From Candidatus Zixiibacteriota bacterium (GTDB lineage Bacteria > Desulfobacterota > Binatia > UBA9968), in the NCBI GenBank assembly GCA_035574315.1, contig DATLYW010000053.1, forward strand, positions 62,001-126,000: 64,000 bases of DNA, written 5' to 3'. Position 1 is the first letter of the stretch. Each line of letters opens with the position of its first letter. Shown in pieces: positions 59,898 through 64,000 of the stretch. The position numbers were made by a program, and so were the translations under genes. The notes under the pieces are model-generated. The model searched no databases and was not told the origin of the DNA. It saw only the letters and a list, made by a program, of their open reading frames with translations.

Positions 59898-60479
59898 ATG
59901 CCGGACGCAGCGGAAAAAGACGCGCTGGTGGTCGTCGATCTCCAGAACGACTTTTGTCCCGGCGGGGCTCTCGGAGTGGCGGGCGGGGACAAGATCATTC
60001 CGATCGTCAACGACTACATCAAGAAATTCGCCGCGCGTGGGCTTCCCGTCATTGCAACTCGGGACTGGCACCCCGAAAAGACCAGGCATTTCGCCGAGTA
60101 CGGAGGAGCGTGGCCGCCGCACTGCGTCCAGGGAACCCGCGGCGCGGAGTTCCACCCGGAGCTCCGGCTCGAAGGCGCGATCGTGGTCTCCAAGGGCATG
60201 GACCCCTCCGAGGACAGCTATTCGGGGTTCGAGGCTTGCGATGCGGAAGGGACACCGTTGCCGGAGCTGCTGCGGCGGCTCGGGGTGGAGCGCATCTTCA
60301 TCGTGGGGCTGGCGACGGATTATTGCGTGCGGCACACCGCGCTCGACGCGCTGCGCCGGGGATTCAAGGTCGTGGTGCTCAAGAACGCCGTCGCGGGAGT
60401 GAACCTGAAGCCGGGGGATTCGGAAGAGGCGCTCGCCGAGATGGCGCGGGCCGGCGCGGAGCTCCGGGAGTCTCTGTAA
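59898..60479 (+). CDS. pncA: Nicotinamidase
   Basis: A 193-residue isochorismatase-fold nicotinamidase. It deamidates nicotinamide to nicotinate for NAD recycling. The triad is D14 (VVVDLQNDF), K99 (VVSKGMD) and C143 (ATDYCVRHTALDAL). Metal-site residues are D56, H58, H64 and H75 (RDWHPEKTRHF; WPPHC), at the spacings of the mycobacterial enzyme. The gene appears to be transcribed from a TATAAT promoter ending 8 bases before its ATG. A CysQ-like phosphatase follows after 36 bases. Confidence 0.94.
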   Translation: MPDAAEKDALVVVDLQNDFCPGGALGVAGGDKIIPIVNDYIKKFAARGLPVIATRDWHPEKTRHFAEYGGAWPPHCVQGTRGAEFHPELRLEGAIVVSKGMDPSEDSYSGFEACDAEGTPLPELLRRLGVERIFIVGLATDYCVRHTALDALRRGFKVVVLKNAVAGVNLKPGDSEEALAEMARAGAELRESL

Positions 60480-60515
60480 GGCGCGGTCCAGCGCCGCGGC
60501 CGGCTTGGAGAAACG

Positions 60516-61328
60516 GTGAACGACTTTGAATACCGCGCGGAGCTCGAAACCGCGGAGAAGGCCGCCAGGGAAGCGGGCGCCATCGTCATGGCGATGTTCA
60601 GGGGGAAGTTCGATGTCCGGGAAAAGGGCAGGAACAACCCCGTGACCACCGCCGATTTACGGGCGAATCAGAGGATCCGGGAAATCATCCGCGGGCGTTT
60701 TCCCGAGGACGGCTGGCTTTCGGAAGAGGACAAGGACAGCGCGCAAAGGCTCGCCGCCCGGCGCGTCTGGGTCATCGATCCCATCGACGGAACCAAGGAG
60801 TTCATCGAAGGCGTCCCTCAGTTCGCGATCTCGATCGGCTTCGTTGTCGGAGGCTTTCCCAAGGTCGCGGTGGTTTTCAACCCGGCCGAGCAGAAGCTCT
60901 ACTGCGCCGGCGCCGGACAGGGGGCGTTTCTGAACGGCCGCTCCATTCACGTGACGACGCGGTCCGAAGTCGAGGGGGCCTTGCTGCTGGTGAGCCGGTC
61001 GGAGCCCCAGCGGAAGTTTCAGGTCTTCGTGGACCGTTGCTCGATCGAGCCGATCGGAAGCATCGCCTTCCGGCTGGCCAAGGTAGCCGGCGGCGACGGA
61101 GACGGCACGCTGACCTTCCGCTTGATTTCGGAATGGGACGTCTGCGCCGGGGTGCTCATCGTCGAGGAGGCAGGCGGCAAGGTGCTCGACGGCGCAGGAC
61201 AGGAGCTGACGTTCAACCGCCGGAACCCGCGGCACAGAGGCGTCATCGCCGCCAACGAGCGGCTCGCGCGCGCTCTCCAGGTTTTTTGGCAGAAGGCCAT
61301 GGCCGAGACCCGCGTCCCGGTCCGCTAG
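60516..61328 (+). CDS. Inositol-monophosphatase family / CysQ-like phosphatase
   Basis: A 270-residue Mg-dependent, Li-sensitive-type phosphatase. Metal-binding motifs are GWLSEEDKDS, DPIDGTKEFIEGVPQFA and the late EWDVCAGVLIVEEAGG. KEFIEG and NPVTTADLRAN wording is that of 3'(2'),5'-bisphosphate nucleotidase (CysQ), which clears PAP, though inositol or histidinol phosphate cannot be excluded. GTG start 60516 follows GGAG. It is probably cotranscribed with pncA. Confidence 0.88.
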   Translation: MNDFEYRAELETAEKAAREAGAIVMAMFRGKFDVREKGRNNPVTTADLRANQRIREIIRGRFPEDGWLSEEDKDSAQRLAARRVWVIDPIDGTKEFIEGVPQFAISIGFVVGGFPKVAVVFNPAEQKLYCAGAGQGAFLNGRSIHVTTRSEVEGALLLVSRSEPQRKFQVFVDRCSIEPIGSIAFRLAKVAGGDGDGTLTFRLISEWDVCAGVLIVEEAGGKVLDGAGQELTFNRRNPRHRGVIAANERLARALQVFWQKAMAETRVPVR

Positions 61329-61390
61329 CGGCGGGGCGCGGGGACCGGCGGTCGGACGCGGGGCCGGTCGCGGCCGGTGGTCGCGCTGAG

Positions 61391-61723
61391 ATGCGACTCA
61401 TGCGACGTTGCGTGTACTGCGGAGACCGGGCGCGCTGGTGGTCCCGGACCTGTCCGGACTGCAAGAGGCTTCTGGCCCGCGTCGAGCAGCTGCGAGGAAG
61501 GGTGGGCTACGGTGAATTTCTCGACGGGCTGGAGGCGACCGGCGTGCCCAGGGAAAAGATCATCACCTTCCTCAAGGCCGACCCTGACGGCCGCGGCAGC
61601 GTCCAGGATCAGGTGACCGCCGAAATGACGACGGAGCTGATGAAAGTCATGGGCATCCCCGGCCGTCAAACGGCGCAGGAGGTCAAACGGATCCGGAAGT
61701 CGGCGGCCAAGGAGAGCGAGTGA
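61391..61723 (+). CDS. Small zinc-ribbon hypothetical protein
   Basis: A 110-residue protein from ATG 61391 (second Met at 61400). It begins with a treble-type knuckle, RRCVYCGDRARWWSRTCPDCKRLL, two CxxC pairs 12 residues apart that should bind zinc. A helical remainder follows (GRVGYGEFLDGLEATGVPREKIITFLKADPDGRGSVQDQVTAEMTTELMKVMGI). The frame is open to 61037, but the part before 61391 is an out-of-frame reading of the phosphatase gene. No known family recognised. It directly precedes two Rieske genes. Confidence 0.75.
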   Translation: MRLMRRCVYCGDRARWWSRTCPDCKRLLARVEQLRGRVGYGEFLDGLEATGVPREKIITFLKADPDGRGSVQDQVTAEMTTELMKVMGIPGRQTAQEVKRIRKSAAKESE

Positions 61724-61744
61724 GCGGGGTCGTTCGCGCCGCGA

Positions 61745-62224
61745 ATGGAAATCACGATATATCTCTCGCTCGGCTTTCTGCTGCTCTACGCTCTCGGGCT
61801 GGTTCTTCACCGGATCAAGTTCGTCCGGGACCGGCGGCGGATGCGCCTCGAGAGCAGGCTCGGGCGCCGGGTGGTTGCCAGGGTGGAGGAGGTTGCGCCG
61901 GGCACGGTGAAGAAATTCTGGCTGATCTGCGAGAAGTACCGGGTGGACGGGTTCGTGGTGAACGACGGCGGCGAGTTCCACGCCTACGTCAACCGCTGCC
62001 GGCACATGCCGACGCCTCTGGATTTCGTACGCGACGAGTTCTTCAGCGCCGACGGGCGCCATCTGATGTGCTACACGCACGGCGCGCTTTACGAGCCCGC
62101 GACCGGTTTTTGCGTCTCGGGGCCGTGCCAGGGCCAGTCGCTGTACCGCCTGCCGGTGACGGTCGACCGCGGCGAAGTGCTGGTCGGATGTCCGGAGGGA
62201 GATCTTTCGTTCTTGAAGGACTGA
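61745..62224 (+). CDS. Membrane-anchored Rieske 2Fe-2S protein (tandem copy 1)
   Basis: A 159-residue protein with an N-terminal membrane helix (ITIYLSLGFLLLYALGLVL) and a Rieske domain. Cluster ligands are C-x-H in NRCRHMPTPLDF and C-x-x-H in MCYTHGALYEPATGFC. The conserved GPC-x-G motif (SGPCQGQSLYRLPV) closes the fold. Rieske proteins of this size carry electrons to oxygenases or reductases. No oxygenase is adjacent. A second, soluble Rieske protein with the same motifs starts 9 bases later. Confidence 0.9.
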   Translation: MEITIYLSLGFLLLYALGLVLHRIKFVRDRRRMRLESRLGRRVVARVEEVAPGTVKKFWLICEKYRVDGFVVNDGGEFHAYVNRCRHMPTPLDFVRDEFFSADGRHLMCYTHGALYEPATGFCVSGPCQGQSLYRLPVTVDRGEVLVGCPEGDLSFLKD

Positions 62225-62233
62225 GGAAGGCGC

Positions 62234-62614
62234 ATGGGTTCTGAAGGGAAGGCCGGGCGCAAGCTGATCGGCAAGGTCGGAGATCTGGCGCACGGCGGGA
62301 GCAGGAAGTTCGTCCTTCGCTGCGCCGAAAGCACCGTCGAGGCGATGCTCGTCAACTACCGGGGCGAGCTCCGCGCCTACGTGAACCGCTGCCGCCACGT
62401 CGCGCTCTCCCTGGACTGGGTCGACAATCGGTTCTTCACCGCCGATACGCGCTATCTGCTCTGCGCCAATCACGGCGCTCTCTACGAGCCGACGACCGGC
62501 GAATGCGTCTGGGGACCGTGCGCGGGAAAGGCGCTCCGGCGGGTGCCGCTCGAGATCGAAGGCGGCAAGATCTTCGCCCGCTGCCCGGACGACGGAGACG
62601 ACCGGGGGGCGTGA
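62234..62614 (+). CDS. Soluble Rieske 2Fe-2S ferredoxin-like protein (tandem copy 2)
   Basis: A 126-residue Rieske protein without a membrane helix. Ligands are C-x-H in NRCRHVALSLDW and C-x-x-H in LCANHGALYEPTTGEC. GPCAGKALRRVPLEIEGGKI closes the fold. It is a clear tandem paralogue of the preceding gene (YVNRCRH, HGALYEPxTGxC and GPCxGxxL(Y/R)R(L/V)P in common). One membrane-bound and one soluble copy could form an electron-transfer pair. The HIT gene follows after 14 bases. Confidence 0.9.
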   Translation: MGSEGKAGRKLIGKVGDLAHGGSRKFVLRCAESTVEAMLVNYRGELRAYVNRCRHVALSLDWVDNRFFTADTRYLLCANHGALYEPTTGECVWGPCAGKALRRVPLEIEGGKIFARCPDDGDDRGA

Positions 62615-62628
62615 ACGCGGGAGGAACG

Positions 62629-62973
62629 ATGAGCGAGTGTCTCTTTTGCGGGATCGTGGAGGGGAAGGTGAGGGGCGAGATCGTCTATCGGGGCGATTCG
62701 GTGGTGGCCTTCAAGGACATCCACCCGAGGGCGCCGGTCCACCTGCTGATCGTTCCGCGGAAACACGTCGAGACCCTGCTCGATTTCGAGCCCGCGGACG
62801 GCGCGGTGGCCGGCGAGATCTTCCGGGCCGCGGCGGAGCTGGCCCGGAAATACGGCGTCGCGGATACGGGTTTCCGGCTCGTGGTCAACTGTGGGCCGCA
62901 CGCGGGGCAGACGGTTTTTCACGTTCACTTCCACCTGCTCGGCGGGCGCGCGCTCGGCTGGCCGCCGGGGTAG
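62629..62973 (+). CDS. HIT-family (HINT-like) nucleotide hydrolase
   Basis: A 114-residue HIT protein with the catalytic triad HVHFHLLGG at the C-terminus. Nucleotide-binding parts are CLFCGIVEGKVRGEIVYRGDSVVAFKDIHPRAPVHLLIVPRKHV. Cys pairs near the N-terminus (CLFC) are common in the HINT branch. It hydrolyses AMP-linked small molecules such as adenosine phosphoramidates. ATG 62629 follows GGAGG; the upstream open frame overlaps the Rieske gene. Confidence 0.93.
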   Translation: MSECLFCGIVEGKVRGEIVYRGDSVVAFKDIHPRAPVHLLIVPRKHVETLLDFEPADGAVAGEIFRAAAELARKYGVADTGFRLVVNCGPHAGQTVFHVHFHLLGGRALGWPPG

Positions 62974-63008
62974 AGCGCTCGTCGCTCGGGCGAACAACGG
63001 GAGGCTTT

Positions 63009-64000
63009 ATGGCGACCGAAGAGTGGCACAGCGAGACCTACGACATGGCCGTGCAGCAGTTCGACATCGCCGCCGGGAGGCTGAACCTCGATCCCAACGT
63101 GGCCAATCGCCTGCGTCGGCCCGACCGCTCGCTGATCGTGAGCGTTCCGACCCGAATGGACGACGGGCGGGTCCGGGTCTTCACCGGCTACCGGGTGCAG
63201 CACAACGACGTGCTCGGCCCCTTCAAGGGGGGCATCCGCTACAATCCCGGAGTGAACCTGGGGGAGGTGTCGGCTCTGGCGATGTGGATGACCTGGAAGT
63301 GCTCGCTGGTCGGCCTGCCGCTGGGCGGCGCGAAGGGCGGGATCGCCTGCGACCCGGCGACGCTTTCGCGCCAGGAGCTGCAGTCGATGACCCGGCGCTA
63401 CACCGCCGAGATCCTCAATTTCATCGGGCCGGAAGTCGACATCCCGGCGCCCGACATGGGAACGAACGAACAGGTGATGGCGTGGGTCATGGACACCTAC
63501 AGCCAGCACAAGGGACACGCGGTCCCGGAGATCGTCACCGGCAAGCCGGTCGCGATCGGCGGAACGCTCGGGCGCAAGGAGGCGACCGGCCGGGGCGTGG
63601 TTTACACCATCATGGAGGCGGCCAAGCACCTCGGGATCGATCTCGGCAAGTGCACGGCCGTGGTCCAGGGCTTCGGCAACGTCGGCTCCGTGGTGGTCAA
63701 GGAGCTGGCGAACATCGGCGTGAAGGTGATCGGCGTTTCGGATAGGACCGGAGGGTTGTACGACGCCAGGGGCCTTCCGGTGGCGGAGCTGTTGAAGGTC
63801 GCCGAGCGCGACCACAGCCTGGAGGGGTGCAAACACGGCGACAAGATCACGAACGCCGAGCTGCTCGAGCTCCAGTGCGACATTCTCGTGCCGGCCGCCA
63901 TCGAGATGCAGATCACCGGCGCCAACGCCGATCGGATCAAGTGCCGCATCCTGGCGGAAGGAGCGAACGGTCCGACGACCGTAGAGGCCGACGCCGTGCT
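63009..64000 (+). CDS. Glu/Leu/Phe/Val dehydrogenase (glutamate dehydrogenase), cut by window edge
   Basis: The first about 330 residues of a hexameric-type glutamate dehydrogenase. The reading frame is open to the window end. Motifs are the substrate-binding GPFKGGIRYNP, catalytic Lys in LPLGGAKGGI, DIPAPDMGTN, and the NAD(P)-binding VQGFGNVGSVVVKEL. It interconverts glutamate with 2-oxoglutarate and ammonium. That is a fitting neighbour for the ammonia-releasing pathways upstream, but it is also a housekeeping gene. ATG 63009 starts MATEEWHSETYDMAVQQFD. About 85-100 C-terminal residues are missing. Confidence 0.94.
   Translation, partial: MATEEWHSETYDMAVQQFDIAAGRLNLDPNVANRLRRPDRSLIVSVPTRMDDGRVRVFTGYRVQHNDVLGPFKGGIRYNPGVNLGEVSALAMWMTWKCSLVGLPLGGAKGGIACDPATLSRQELQSMTRRYTAEILNFIGPEVDIPAPDMGTNEQVMAWVMDTYSQHKGHAVPEIVTGKPVAIGGTLGRKEATGRGVVYTIMEAAKHLGIDLGKCTAVVQGFGNVGSVVVKELANIGVKVIGVSDRTGGLYDARGLPVAELLKVAERDHSLEGCKHGDKITNAELLELQCDILVPAAIEMQITGANADRIKCRILAEGANGPTTVEADAV

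Overview
The window is a gene-dense, GC-rich bacterial chromosome segment with no tRNA, rRNA, IS element, prophage or CRISPR array that I can see. A FadL-type outer-membrane porin, a DUF1329 protein, GlnRS and three NtrC-type sigma-54 activators point to a Gram-negative, diderm, metabolically versatile environmental bacterium. The abundance of UbiD-like decarboxylases, metal-dependent amidohydrolases, molybdenum hydroxylases and solitary solute-binding proteins resembles uncultivated soil or groundwater lineages such as Binatota, Rokubacteria, Methylomirabilota or Tectomicrobia. This placement is inference from gene content only.

Layout. (1) 0-8.4 kb: aromatic and carboxylate catabolism. A minus-strand run holds amidohydrolase, UbiD, solute-binding protein and VOC protein. 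A divergent second UbiD follows, then a minus-strand arylformamidase-like esterase, a LigI-like amidohydrolase and a 3-hydroxyanthranilate 3,4-dioxygenase. (2) 8.7-33.5 kb: a signal-transduction island. It has four histidine kinases, three sigma-54 activators, a lone receiver, a degenerate receiver/AAA+/DHp fusion, two UspA-like proteins and three good -24/-12 promoters. Interspersed are 2-dehydropantoate reductase family protein, GlnRS, FadL, an excisionase-type HTH protein and a KAS-II enzyme. (3) 34.2-38.6 kb: nucleobase metabolism (PyrR, M20 carbamoylase-like hydrolase, PyrE, TRZ/ATZ amidohydrolase). (4) 38.8-54.3 kb: a GntR-led island. One arm is a nine-gene minus-strand run: GntR, cyclic amidohydrolase, three-subunit Mo-hydroxylase, YVTN propeller, Bug receptor, GatC-like subunit, amidase. 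The divergent plus-strand arm has ABC ATPase, double permease, second ABC ATPase and a third UbiD, ending in a clear intrinsic terminator. (5) 54.5-64 kb: small basic protein, CarD, orphan Mo-hydroxylase large subunit, Pht5-like protein, HAD, nicotinamidase, CysQ-like phosphatase, zinc-ribbon protein, two Rieske proteins, HIT protein and a glutamate dehydrogenase cut by the window edge.

How it fits together. Region 4 reads as a self-contained import, hydroxylation, ring-opening, amide-hydrolysis and decarboxylation route for an unidentified N-heterocycle. It sits beside a GntR regulator whose start is preceded by a perfect 22-bp palindrome. Region 2 looks like a duplicated sigma-54 phosphorelay whose outputs are the UspA-like proteins and a receiver-kinase. 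Its oddest member (28984-30834) joins a dead receiver, an AAA+ domain lacking the Walker lysine and the GAFTGA loop, and a kinase dimerisation domain that keeps its histidine.
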